64,000 nucleotides of DNA from Nocardioides aromaticivorans (lineage in GTDB: Bacteria > Actinomycetota > Actinomycetes > Propionibacteriales > Nocardioidaceae): contig NZ_JACBZM010000001.1 in NCBI RefSeq assembly GCF_013408525.1, positions 4,408,501 through 4,472,500 of the forward strand, given 5' to 3'. Below, one piece after another: positions 17,842 to 25,629 of the stretch. Each line of letters begins with the position of its first letter. The first letter of the stretch is position 1. Below the pieces are notes generated by a model that saw only the letters and a program-made list of their open reading frames with translations, searched no databases and was not told the DNA's origin. The position numbers and the translations under genes are program-made.

Positions 17842-18489
17842 GGTGCGCTGCAGCACGCGCAGCGAGCCGACCGCCTCCACCTCGGTGAAGGCGCCGCTCG
17901 CGAGCGCGGGCAGGTAGATCAGCTCGTACGGCGGGCGGCCGCCGTCGGCCGGGTCCGGGAAGACGTCGTGGATGGCGAGATAGCCGCCCGCGTCGACCCA
18001 GTGAGCCCAGCCGGCGAAGTCGTCACGCGCCGGCTGCTCGCCGTGGCCGCCGTCGATGAACAGCAGCGACAGCGGCGTGCGCCAGTGCGCCGCCACCGAC
18101 GTCGACTGGCCGACGATCGCGATCACGTGGTCCTCGAGCCCGGCCCGGGCGATATTCCTGCGGAACTCGCCGAGGGTGTCCATCAGGCCGAGTTCGGGGT
18201 CGACGACGCTGGCGTCGTGGTGCTCCCAGCCGGCCTGGTTCTCCTCGGAGCCGCGGTGGTGGTCGACGGTGAAGACGACGGCCGTCGTACCGGTGGCGGC
18301 GGTGACCTGCTGCGCGGCCGCGCCGAGGTAGATGCCCGACTTGCCGCAGTAGGTGCCGACCTCGAGGGCGGGACCGTGCGGGAGGCGCTCGAGGGCGACC
18401 CGGTGGAGGAGCGCGCCCTCGTCCTCGGGCATGAAGCCCTTGGCGTCGCGGGCGTGTTCCAGCAGGTCGGACGGCATGGTGTCGGTCAC
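17812..18489 (-). CDS. Class I SAM-dependent methyltransferase (Methyltransf_24 type)
   Basis: This protein of about 225 residues has ALEVGTYCGKSGIYLG as SAM motif I, VFTVDHHRGSEE as the acidic loop and LLFIDGGHGEQPARDDF as motif IV, the pattern of the O-methyltransferase-like Methyltransf_24 group. I chose the GTG at 18489 because a TAGAGT -10 box (complement of 18496-18501) ends 6 nt upstream. GTG 18495 and ATG 18477 are alternatives. It is convergent with, and overlaps, the prenyltransferase-like gene and diverges from fadE34 across a KstR operator. It is probably part of the same uncharacterised pathway. Confidence 0.75.
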   Translation of the reverse strand: MTDTMPSDLLEHARDAKGFMPEDEGALLHRVALERLPHGPALEVGTYCGKSGIYLGAAAQQVTAATGTTAVVFTVDHHRGSEENQAGWEHHDASVVDPELGLMDTLGEFRRNIARAGLEDHVIAIVGQSTSVAAHWRTPLSLLFIDGGHGEQPARDDFAGWAHWVDAGGYLAIHDVFPDPADGGRPPYELIYLPALASGAFTEVEAVGSLRVLQRTSGAAGDPLA

Positions 18490-18495
18490 CCGCAC

Positions 18496-18522
18496 ACTCT
18501 AGTAGAGTTAGAACGCGTTCTA
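18496..18522. promoter_or_regulatory. Perfectly palindromic KstR operator, divergent promoter
   Basis: TAGAACGCGTTCTA (18509-18522) is a perfect 14-bp palindrome and a full KstR-motif match. It lies between the methyltransferase gene (minus) and fadE34 (plus). On the minus strand a TAGAGT -10 box (18496-18501) sits between operator and start codon, so the site would block that promoter. On the plus strand it is 60 bp upstream of fadE34. Confidence 0.82.
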
Positions 18523-18526
18523 GTTT

Positions 18527-18572
18527 CTCGCTCCGCTGGTTGAGGTGCGAGCGCAGCGAGCCTCGAGACCCC
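18527..18572. repeat. Nocardioides-type TGGTTGAGGT intergenic repeat in the fadE34 leader
   Basis: The element contains TGGTTGAGGTGCGAGCGC and ends CCTCGAGACCCC. The arms CTCGCT (18527-18532) and AGCGAG (18555-18560), plus GAGG/CCTC (18542-18545/18561-18564), allow hairpins. From memory, close relatives of this sequence are scattered between genes in Nocardioides genomes, so I call it a REP-like element. Only one clear copy is present here. It lies between the KstR operator and the fadE34 ATG. Confidence 0.6.
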
Positions 18573-18581
18573 AGGAGTGCC

Positions 18582-20621
18582 ATGTCCCTCGGTATCAGTG
18601 ACGACCAGGTCGAGCTCGCCGACAGCCTGCGCAAGTGGGCCGCCAGCATCGGGCCGGTCGAGGCCGTGCGCGCGGCCGAGGGCGACGCGGGCGCCGACTT
18701 CGCGGCCGTGTGGGCGGCCGTCGAGGAGATGGGTGTCGCGGCGATCGCCGCCCCGGAGTCGGCCGGCGGTGGGGGCGGCACCGTCCTCGACCAGGCGGTC
18801 GCGCTCGAGGCGTGCGCCCACGAGCTGGTCCCCGGTGGCCTGCTCGGCGCGGCGATCGGCGGCGTGCTCACCGGCCGACCGGGCCGCCACGGCGTGCAGG
18901 TCCACCCCGGTGGTGCGGTCTGGGACGGCGGTACGGCGACCGAGCTGCTGCTGCTCGACGACGGGGAGGTCGCGGCCGAGGTCGGCGTCGACCTCAGCGC
19001 CCGGCACGCGCGCGTGTCGGGTGGCACGCCGGCCGCCGCGGCGGACGAGCGACGACGCCTGCTCGCGGTGACCCTCGCTGCGGCCGAAGCCGCCGGCGTG
19101 GCCCGCTGGTGCCTCGAGACCGCCGTCGACTACGCGAAGGTGCGCGAGCAGTTCGGGCAGAGGATCGGTGCCTTCCAGGCCATCAAGCACCTCTGTGCGC
19201 AGATGCTCGAGACCGCCGAGTCGGTGACCGCGGCCGCGTGGGACGCCGCGGCCGCCGCCACGGCGCTGGACGAGGGCGCAGGCGACGACGCCCAGTGGGC
19301 CTTCGCCGCCGACGTCGCCCAGGCCACGTGCTTCGACGGCGCCGTCGAGGTCGCCAAGTCCTGCATCCAGGTGCTCGGCGGCATCGGGTTCACCTACGAG
19401 CACGACGCCCACCTCTACCTGCGCCGGGCGCTGACCCTGCGCGCGCTCGTCGGCTCCTCCGACGCCGCGGCCGAGCGGATCACCGCCGCCGCCGTCTCCG
19501 GTGTACGACGCCAGGTCGACGTCGACCTCGAGGGCCGCGACGCCGCGGTCCGACCCGAGGCCCGGGCCACCGCGGAGCGGATCGGGTCGCTGGAGCCGGC
19601 GGACCAGCGCGCGGCGCTGGTCGATGCGGGCTACCTGACACCGCACTGGCCGGCGCCCTACGGGCTCGGCGCCGATCCGACCCTGCAGATCGTGATCGAC
19701 CAGGAGCTGGGCCGGGCCGGCGTCGTACGGCCGGACCTGGTGATCGCCGGCTGGGCGGTCCCGACGATCCTGTCCCACGGCACGGACGCCCAGCGCGAGC
19801 GCTTCGTGCGCCCGTCACTGCTCGGCGAGCTGACCTGGTGCCAGCTGTTCTCGGAGCCCGGCTCCGGGTCCGACCTCGCGTCGCTGCGCACCCGTGCGAC
19901 CCGGGTCGAGGGGGGTTGGTCGCTGACCGGCCAGAAGGTGTGGACGTCGGTGGCCGAGCGGGCGGACTGGGGCATCTGCCTGGCCCGCACGGACCCGGAC
20001 GCGCCGCAGCACAAGGGCATCACCTACTTCCTGGTCGACATGCGCTCGGCCGGCATCGAGGTCCGCCCGCTGCGGGAGATCACCGGCGAGGCGCTCTTCA
20101 ACGAGGTCTTCCTCGACGAGGTGTTCGTGCCCGACGAGTGCGTCGTGGCCGAGCCCGGCGACGGCTGGCGGCTGGCCCGCACCACGCTCGCCAACGAGCG
20201 GGTCGCGATGGCGAGCGCCCGGCTCACCAAGAGCGTCGAGCGGGCCGTCGAGCTGGCCGCGTCGCGCGACCTCGGCGCCGTCGCCCGGGTCCAGGTCGGC
20301 CACCAGGTCGCGCTGGCGACGGTCTGCGCCCTGCTCGGCGTGCGGACCACCCTGCGCGCCCTCGGCGGCCACGGCCCCGGCGCGGAGTCGAGCGTGGCGA
20401 AGCTGCTCGGCGTCCGCAGCCGTCAGGACTCCTCCGAGCTGGTCGTGAGGCTGCAGGGTGACGAGCTCGCCCTGCTCGGCGCGATCGGCAAGGAGTCGGG
20501 CGACCCGCTCGCCGCCGACGTGTGGGAGCAGCTCAACACCCGGTGCCTCTCGATCGCCGGCGGCACCACGCAGATCCTGCGCAATGTGGCGGGGGAGCGG
20601 ATCCTGGGCCTGCCGCGCTAG
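18582..20621 (+). CDS. fadE34: FadE34 (ChsE3)-like fused acyl-CoA dehydrogenase
   Basis: This 679-residue protein has two acyl-CoA dehydrogenase units in tandem, the architecture of M. tuberculosis FadE34/ChsE3 (about 711 residues), which acts on C24-C27 steroid side-chain CoA esters. The first half ends with QVLGGIGFTYEHDAHLYLRR (about 267-286). The second half (from about 335) carries WCQLFSEPGSGSDLASLRT, GQKVWTS and the terminal GGTTQILRNVAGERILGLPR. The ATG at 18582 follows CAGGAG, and the upstream in-frame codons belong to the repeat. The kstR-fadE34 proximity also occurs in mycobacteria. Expected product: the alpha,beta-unsaturated steroid acyl-CoA. Confidence 0.9.
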   Translation: MSLGISDDQVELADSLRKWAASIGPVEAVRAAEGDAGADFAAVWAAVEEMGVAAIAAPESAGGGGGTVLDQAVALEACAHELVPGGLLGAAIGGVLTGRPGRHGVQVHPGGAVWDGGTATELLLLDDGEVAAEVGVDLSARHARVSGGTPAAAADERRRLLAVTLAAAEAAGVARWCLETAVDYAKVREQFGQRIGAFQAIKHLCAQMLETAESVTAAAWDAAAAATALDEGAGDDAQWAFAADVAQATCFDGAVEVAKSCIQVLGGIGFTYEHDAHLYLRRALTLRALVGSSDAAAERITAAAVSGVRRQVDVDLEGRDAAVRPEARATAERIGSLEPADQRAALVDAGYLTPHWPAPYGLGADPTLQIVIDQELGRAGVVRPDLVIAGWAVPTILSHGTDAQRERFVRPSLLGELTWCQLFSEPGSGSDLASLRTRATRVEGGWSLTGQKVWTSVAERADWGICLARTDPDAPQHKGITYFLVDMRSAGIEVRPLREITGEALFNEVFLDEVFVPDECVVAEPGDGWRLARTTLANERVAMASARLTKSVERAVELAASRDLGAVARVQVGHQVALATVCALLGVRTTLRALGGHGPGAESSVAKLLGVRSRQDSSELVVRLQGDELALLGAIGKESGDPLAADVWEQLNTRCLSIAGGTTQILRNVAGERILGLPR

Positions 20622-20636
20622 TCAAGTGAGCTCCGC

Positions 20637-20653
20637 GGGAGCCTGCTGCTCCC
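20637..20653. terminator. Hairpin after fadE34
   Basis: GGGAGC (20637-20642), loop CTGCT, GCTCCC (20648-20653) forms a 6-bp GC-rich stem 16 bp after the fadE34 stop. There is no clear T tract. It may serve both convergent genes, since the esterase gene stops at 20658. Confidence 0.45.
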
Positions 20654-20657
20654 GGCG

Positions 20658-21959
20658 CTACGGCTGGCCGGCAGCGCGGCGAGAGGCACTCTCCGGCAGC
20701 TTGCTGCCTCCACCGGTGCCGGAGACGCGCTCGGCCCGATGGCGGAGCCAGTGCCAGGTCAGGAACCGGTCGGTCGCGCGCACGAGGTGCTGCGAGCGGA
20801 TCGACGGGAACACGTCGAACGCGTGCTGGGCGCCCGGCAGCTCGGCGTACACGACCGTCCGCTTGGACGTGGCGCGCAGCGCCTGCGCGAACGCGCGCGC
20901 CTGCCCGGGGTCGACGAGCGTGTCGCGGGAGCCGTGGACGACGAAGAAGTCCGGGTCGTCCGGCGTCACCCGCAGCAGGGGAGAGGCCGCCTCGAACAGC
21001 TCCGGGTCGTCGGCGAACCGGCGCTTCGCGATCCGGGGCGCGAGGAACTTGTCGCGCATCAGCTCGGCCGACCGCAACCCGGTCGCGCCGGCCCAGTCGT
21101 AGACCCCGTAGTAGGGCACGGCCGCCTGGACCGCGGTGTCGGCGTCCTCGAACCCGGGCTGGAACTCGGGGGCGTTGGGCGTCACGGCCGCCAGGGCGGT
21201 GAGGTGCCCGCCGGCGGAGCCGCCGGTGATCGCGATGTACGACGGGTCGCCGCCGTAGTCGGCGATGTTCTCCCGGATCCACGCGATCGCCGCCTTGACG
21301 TCGATGATCTGCGCCGGCCACGGGTCGCGCGGGGCGAGCCGGTAGTTGATGGCCACGCACACCCAGCCCTTGGCGGCCATGTGCTGCATCAGCGGGAGAC
21401 CCTGCTGGTCCTTGTTGCCGATCGTCCAGCCACCGCCGTGGACCTGCAGCAGGACGGGTGCGCCGCTGCCGGGGGTGACCTCCGAGGTGTAGACGTCGAG
21501 CAGGCCGCGCCGGCCGTGCGGCGCGAACCGGATGTTGCGGTGCACCTCGACGCCGGCCCTGCGGGCGGCCCGGCCGAAGGCGAACGGGTTGGCGATGCTC
21601 CGCCACGGCGTGGCCAGGTCCGCCGGGGTCGGCTTGGCGTCCAGCTGCTCCACGTAGTCGACGCCGAGCCCCTCGACCAGCGCGTCCTCCGCGTCGCGGA
21701 CGGCCTCGCGGCTCTGCTTGACGAGGTAGGCCAGGCCGGCGGCCGAGGCGCCGGCGAGCGCCAGGCCCCGCCAGTCCCGGCGCGAGGCGCGCAGGTGTGC
21801 TGCGGCATCGGCGGCGGTCAGCCCCAGCACGTGGGGGGCGAGCTCACCGGTGAGCCAGCCGGCGAAGAAGGCCGGGATGCCGGCGCGGAAGCCGGGGAGG
21901 GGACGGATGGCGTTGGCTGTCAACGCGGCGGTGATCGCCTGGCGCCGTACGAATCCCAT
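20658..21959 (-). CDS. LipC-like HSL-family carboxylesterase
   Basis: This 433-residue alpha/beta hydrolase of the hormone-sensitive lipase family has the oxyanion-hole motif VHGGGWTIGN, nucleophile elbow TGGSAGG, Asp in HGSRDTLVD and His in AQHAFD. An N-terminal extension of about 120 residues has a hydrophobic segment near 68-86. The ATG at 21959 lies 6 nt after a TACCCT -10 box; the much longer antisense frame reading through from 23381 is not coding. Its neighbour is a WS/DGAT gene, as lipC (Rv0220) and Rv0221 are in M. tuberculosis. The last 24 codons run through a dispersed repeat, so the C-terminus may be a late addition. Role: probably hydrolysis of steryl or acyl esters. Confidence 0.8.
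   Translation of the reverse strand: MGFVRRQAITAALTANAIRPLPGFRAGIPAFFAGWLTGELAPHVLGLTAADAAAHLRASRRDWRGLALAGASAAGLAYLVKQSREAVRDAEDALVEGLGVDYVEQLDAKPTPADLATPWRSIANPFAFGRAARRAGVEVHRNIRFAPHGRRGLLDVYTSEVTPGSGAPVLLQVHGGGWTIGNKDQQGLPLMQHMAAKGWVCVAINYRLAPRDPWPAQIIDVKAAIAWIRENIADYGGDPSYIAITGGSAGGHLTALAAVTPNAPEFQPGFEDADTAVQAAVPYYGVYDWAGATGLRSAELMRDKFLAPRIAKRRFADDPELFEAASPLLRVTPDDPDFFVVHGSRDTLVDPGQARAFAQALRATSKRTVVYAELPGAQHAFDVFPSIRSQHLVRATDRFLTWHWLRHRAERVSGTGGGSKLPESASRRAAGQP
20671..20733. repeat. Dispersed intergenic repeat, copy 2
   Basis: This 63-bp element is colinear with the one at 13837-13898, sharing GCAGCGCGGCG, CGGCAGCTTGCTGCC and GACGCGCTCG at nearly equal spacing. It can fold into nested stems: CTCCGGCA/TGCCGGAG (20691-20698/20717-20724) around GGCAGC-TT-GCTGCC. 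Here it lies inside the 3' end of the esterase coding sequence. Confidence 0.6.
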
Positions 21960-21991
21960 GACCCGAGGGTATCCGGATCGTTGTGGGAAAC

Positions 21992-22005
21992 TGATACCCG
22001 TTCTA
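21992..22005. promoter_or_regulatory. Degenerate KstR-type operator between esterase and WS/DGAT genes
   Basis: TGATACCCGTTCTA matches TnnAACnnGTTnnA except TAC for AAC. It sits in the 66-bp divergent region between the esterase and the acyltransferase genes, and a TAGTTT -10-like box (22004-22009) overlaps its right edge toward the acyltransferase. One mismatch and chance occurrence keep this call tentative. Confidence 0.45.
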
Positions 22006-22025
22006 GTTTCTATGGGGGTCACGGA

Positions 22026-23426
22026 ATGGACCGGCTGTCGGGGCTCGACGCGAGCTTCCTCTACCTCGAGACGCCCGCGCAGCTGATGCACGTGTGCGCG
22101 GTGATGGTGCTCGACCCGGCGACGATGACGTCGCCGTACACGTTCGCAGCGCTCCAGGACAGGATCGGCGAGGCCGTCCGCGACGTCCCCGGCTTCACGC
22201 GCAAGATCCGCGGCGTCCCGCTCGGCCTGGACCACCCGGTCTGGGTGCGCGACCGCAACTTCGACATCGAGCGCCACGTGCACCGGCTCGCGGTCCCCAC
22301 CCCGGGCGGGTACGCCGAGCTGATGGACCTGTGCGCCCACCTGGCCTCGCTCCCGCTCGACCGCTCGCGGCCGCTGTGGGAGATGTGGGTGATCGAGGGC
22401 TACCGCGACGCCGACGGCGACGAGAAGGTCGTCGTCTTCGCCAAGATGCACCACGCCACCGTCGACGGCGTCTCCGGCGCCAACCTGATCTCCCACCTGT
22501 GCTCGATCGAGCCGGACGCCGCGCCGCTGGCGCCCGTCGAGCAGCGCCACCCCCGCGACCCGGGCCGCGGCGAGCTGCTCGGCCGTGCCGTCATCGGTAC
22601 GGCGACCCGGCCGGTCACCCTCGTCAAGGTGCTCAAGCCGTCGGCCGAGCTGGTCACCAAGAGCATCGGCCGCGCCCGCCGCGGCACGGCGATGGCCGCC
22701 CCGTTCTCCGCGCCGCGGACCTCGTTCAACGGCACGATCACCTCGCACCGCTCGATTGCCATGGCGGACCTCGACCTCGACGAGATCCGGCGGATCAAGA
22801 AGGCGACCGGGACCACGGTCAACGACGTCGTCCTCGCGATCGCCGGAGGGGCGCTGCGGGCCTACCTTGCCGAGCGCGACGAGCTGCCGTCGTCCTCCCT
22901 GCTCGCCACCGTGCCGGTGAGCGTGCGCGACTCCTCGCGCCGCTCGGGCGGCGCCAACAAGGTGTCGGCGCTGTTCACCAAGCTCGGCACCGACATCGAC
23001 GACCCGCTCGAGCGGCTGCACATGCTCGCCGAGCGCAACCAGAACGCCAAGGAGCACCACAACGCGATCAGCGCCGACGCGCTGCAGGACTGGGCGGAGT
23101 TCGCCGCGCCGCGGACCTTCGGCCTCGCGGTGCGGACCTACGCCAACCTGCGCCTCGCCGAGCGGCACCCGGTCGTGCACAACCTCGTCATCTCCAACGT
23201 GCCCGGCCCGCCGATCCCGCTCTACTTCATGGGGGCGCGCATCGAGGCGCTCTGCCCGCTCGGGCCGGTCTTCCACGGCGCCGGGCTGAACATCACGGTG
23301 ATGTCCAACGCCGGCCAGATGCACGTCGGCGCCATCGCCTGCCGGGAGTCGATGCCGGACACCGACGCCCTGGTCCGGCACTTCCCGGCCGAGCTCGAGC
23401 GGCTCAGCGAGGCCGTCGGCGACTGA
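22026..23426 (+). CDS. WS/DGAT acyltransferase
   Basis: This 466-residue wax ester synthase/diacylglycerol acyltransferase has the catalytic HHxxxDG motif as HHATVDG near residue 144, the opening LSGLDASFLYLETP, NDVVLAIAGGALR near 268 and NVPGPPIPLY in the C-terminal half. It transfers acyl groups from acyl-CoA to diacylglycerol or long-chain alcohols for storage lipid. Divergent transcription from an esterase gene suggests paired lipid storage and mobilisation, possibly coupled to steroid-derived acyl-CoA supply. Confidence 0.9.
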   Translation: MDRLSGLDASFLYLETPAQLMHVCAVMVLDPATMTSPYTFAALQDRIGEAVRDVPGFTRKIRGVPLGLDHPVWVRDRNFDIERHVHRLAVPTPGGYAELMDLCAHLASLPLDRSRPLWEMWVIEGYRDADGDEKVVVFAKMHHATVDGVSGANLISHLCSIEPDAAPLAPVEQRHPRDPGRGELLGRAVIGTATRPVTLVKVLKPSAELVTKSIGRARRGTAMAAPFSAPRTSFNGTITSHRSIAMADLDLDEIRRIKKATGTTVNDVVLAIAGGALRAYLAERDELPSSSLLATVPVSVRDSSRRSGGANKVSALFTKLGTDIDDPLERLHMLAERNQNAKEHHNAISADALQDWAEFAAPRTFGLAVRTYANLRLAERHPVVHNLVISNVPGPPIPLYFMGARIEALCPLGPVFHGAGLNITVMSNAGQMHVGAIACRESMPDTDALVRHFPAELERLSEAVGD

Positions 23427-23466
23427 ACGGGTCGTGAACGCTCCGGGCCGGTCCGCTGCTGAATGG

Positions 23467-23493
23467 TTGAGGTCGGCCCTGCCCGGATAGGCT
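23467..23493 (+). promoter_or_regulatory. Putative leaderless promoter of the DUF475 gene
   Basis: TTGAGG (23467-23472) and TAGGCT (23488-23493) are separated by 15 bp, and the -10 box ends 7 nt before the ATG at 23501. The -35 spacing is short, so mainly the -10 box supports the call. Confidence 0.45.
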
Positions 23494-23500
23494 GCGCGCC

Positions 23501-24610
23501 ATGATCTTGAGGACCTTCGGGTGGTCGTTCCTGTTCACTGTCGTCGGTGTACTGGGAGCGCTGTGGTACGGCGGTGCCGAGGGCGCCTTCATCGCGGCGA
23601 TCCTGATCGTCCTCGAGGTGTCGCTGTCCTTCGACAACGCCGTGGTGAACGCCAAGGTGCTCGAGCGGATGTCGGAGTTCTGGCGCCACGTCTTCCTGAC
23701 GGTCGGCGTCGTGATCGCCGTGTTCGGCATGCGCCTGGTGTTCCCCTTCGTGGTCGTCGCGGTCGCGGCGAGCCTGTCGCCGGTCGAGGTCATCGACCTG
23801 GCGCTGGAGAAGGGTGACCCGGACACGCCCGGCACCTACGGCTACATCCTCGCCCACGCGCACCACACGATCGCCGCCTTCGGCGGCATGTTCCTGATGA
23901 TGATCTTCCTCAACTGGGTCTTCGAGGAGAAGGACATCCTCTGGCTGCGCTTCATCGAGAAGCCGCTGGAGAAGGCCGGCAAGATCGACGCGCTCTCGGT
24001 GATCATCGCCATCGCCGCCCTGTTCGGCTCGGCCAAGGCCTTCGCGGGTGAGCACGAGGCGGCGGTCCTGACGGCCGGCCTGCTCGGCATGCTGTCCTAT
24101 CTCGTGGTCAACGGCCTGGCGACGGCGTTCGAGCACGAGGAGGAGGTCCTCGAGGAGCGCTTCGACGAGGACACCAAGGCGCACGGCGGGCAGGTGACGC
24201 TGGCGGTCGGCAAGGCGGCGTTCTTCCTCTTCCTCTACCTCGAGGTCCTCGACGCGAGCTTCAGCTTCGACGGCGTGATCGGCGCGTTCGCCATCACGAC
24301 CGACCCGATCATCATCGCGATCGGCCTCGGCGTGGGCGCTCTCTACGTGCGGTCGCTGACGATCTACCTGGTCCGCAAGGGCACGCTCTCGGACTACGTC
24401 TACCTCGAGCACGGCGCGCACTGGGCCATCGGTGCCCTCGCGGTGCTGCTGATGGTGTCGATCGGCCACGAGATCCCCGAGGTCGTCACCGGCCTGATCG
24501 GTGTCGCGTTCATCGGCGCCGCGTTCATCATGAGCATCGCCCGCAACCGCCGCGAGGGCGACGCGGACGACAACGACACCGACGAGGAGCCGCAGGAGGC
24601 CCTCGCCTGA
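23501..24610 (+). CDS. DUF475 / TerC-superfamily membrane protein
   Basis: This 369-residue polytopic protein has around nine hydrophobic segments. Intramembrane acidic/Asn motifs occur twice, as LEVSLSFDNAVVN (about 38-50) and LEVLDASFSFDGVIGAF (about 248-264), the signature of the TerC/DUF475 superfamily. Members are linked to metal homeostasis, including manganese export for TerC itself, and to tellurite-type stress. A TerD cluster lies 12 kb downstream but is not in the same transcription unit. It ends in an acidic tail before a strong bidirectional hairpin. Confidence 0.85.
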   Translation: MILRTFGWSFLFTVVGVLGALWYGGAEGAFIAAILIVLEVSLSFDNAVVNAKVLERMSEFWRHVFLTVGVVIAVFGMRLVFPFVVVAVAASLSPVEVIDLALEKGDPDTPGTYGYILAHAHHTIAAFGGMFLMMIFLNWVFEEKDILWLRFIEKPLEKAGKIDALSVIIAIAALFGSAKAFAGEHEAAVLTAGLLGMLSYLVVNGLATAFEHEEEVLEERFDEDTKAHGGQVTLAVGKAAFFLFLYLEVLDASFSFDGVIGAFAITTDPIIIAIGLGVGALYVRSLTIYLVRKGTLSDYVYLEHGAHWAIGALAVLLMVSIGHEIPEVVTGLIGVAFIGAAFIMSIARNRREGDADDNDTDEEPQEALA

Positions 24611-24630
24611 GCGCAGCCCGTCCGCGGGCG

Positions 24631-24662
24631 AGGGGCGTGACGTCGTACGACGTCGCGCCCCT
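24631..24662. terminator. Strong bidirectional terminator hairpin
   Basis: A 32-bp near-perfect inverted repeat pairs AGGGGCG with CGCCCCT around the palindrome GACGTCGTACGACGTC. It is followed by CTGCGTTT on the plus strand. It lies between the convergent DUF475 and alpha/beta hydrolase genes, 20 bp after the former's stop. Confidence 0.8.
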
Positions 24663-24695
24663 TCTGCGTTTCCCGAGGGTCGTTCAGGTGGTCGC

Positions 24696-25622
24696 TCAGG
24701 CGGGCGCCGACGGGCGCTGCCGGAAGTCGCGGCGGCGCGCGTTGACCGTCGCCGCGGCCTCGACGAGCTTCGGCACGAACTTCTCCGACGCCAGCACGCA
24801 GCCGGCGTGCCCGTCGTCGACCTCGTGGATCGTCGCGCCCGGGATGGAGCGGGCGAGCGCGATCTGCCGCGAGGTCGGGATCACCCGGTCGCGCATCATC
24901 ACCACGACGGCCGTCGGCACGTCGATCCGCCCGATCCACGGGCGGGAGTGGTGGCGGCCGAGCGCGGCCACCGCTTGCCCGACGGCCCAGGGACTGGTGG
25001 AGCGGAACTCCCGCAGCGCCCACTCGTGCATGTCGGACACCTCGATGTCGACGCCGCGCGCTGCCAGCCGTGCGGCCTTCAGGGCCGTCCGTGAGCGCGA
25101 CACGCCCCGCAGCGCCACCATGGTGGAGCCCATCCCCAGGAAGAAGCCGCGCTCGGCGGGGGTCAGCTGGAAGCGGTCCGTGGTCGCGGCGAGCACGAGT
25201 CCCCGCACGATCCCCGGGTGCTGGCGCCAGACCCGCTGGGCGATGATCGAGCCCATCGAGTAGCCGGCGACGACCACGTCGCGCAGGTCGAGCACCTCGA
25301 CGAGGGCCGCGACGTCGTCGGCGCAGTCGGCGAGCGAGAACTCCTCGCTGCGGATGCCCTGCCCGTGCCAGCGCTGGTCGAGGGTCACCACGCGGAACCG
25401 CCGCGACAGCGGCCGGATCGTCGGGAACCAGGTGAGCAGGCCGGTCGTCCCCAGCGCGTGCAGCAGCACGATGGTGGGGGAGTCGGGGCTCGGGCCGGGC
25501 GTGTCGGTCACCCAAGTCGCACCGCCGCGTCCCGGCAGCTCGACCATCCGGCCTGCCGGGATCGGGGTCCACGGCAGGTAGACCCGGTTGCGCGCGACAT
25601 CCGCGAGTGAGACGACACCCAT
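24696..25622 (-). CDS. Alpha/beta hydrolase, KstR-controlled
   Basis: This 308-residue hydrolase fold protein has an HALG oxyanion region, LDQRWHGQG, nucleophile elbow GYSMGS (Ser near 120), Asp in MMRDRVIP and His in DDGHAG. The ATG at 25622 was chosen because a TAGTCT -10 box inside the KstR operator ends 7 nt upstream; the longer in-frame extension crosses the divergent gene. It resembles generic esterases and meta-cleavage-product hydrolase relatives. KstR control suggests a steroid-derived ester or CoA substrate, but HsaD identity is not supported by visible motifs. Confidence 0.75.
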   Translation of the reverse strand: MGVVSLADVARNRVYLPWTPIPAGRMVELPGRGGATWVTDTPGPSPDSPTIVLLHALGTTGLLTWFPTIRPLSRRFRVVTLDQRWHGQGIRSEEFSLADCADDVAALVEVLDLRDVVVAGYSMGSIIAQRVWRQHPGIVRGLVLAATTDRFQLTPAERGFFLGMGSTMVALRGVSRSRTALKAARLAARGVDIEVSDMHEWALREFRSTSPWAVGQAVAALGRHHSRPWIGRIDVPTAVVVMMRDRVIPTSRQIALARSIPGATIHEVDDGHAGCVLASEKFVPKLVEAAATVNARRRDFRQRPSAPA

Positions 25623-25629
25623 GCGCGTC

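Noticed and set aside
20658..23381. A 907-codon open frame on the minus strand reaching from the esterase back through the WS/DGAT gene.
   Set aside because: Only the part from 21959 down to 20658 has protein-family character. The rest is antisense to the acyltransferase gene and has the Val/Gly/Arg/Leu/Asp-rich composition typical of GC-rich shadow frames.
23465..23474. A second copy of the TGGTTGAGGT repeat before the DUF475 gene.
   Set aside because: Only ten bases match and the flanking hairpin arms are absent, so chance or the promoter sequence explains it.
23501..24610. Treating the DUF475/TerC-like gene as part of the Ter module.
   Set aside because: It is 12 kb away, in another transcription unit ended by a strong hairpin, with steroid, rib and his genes between.
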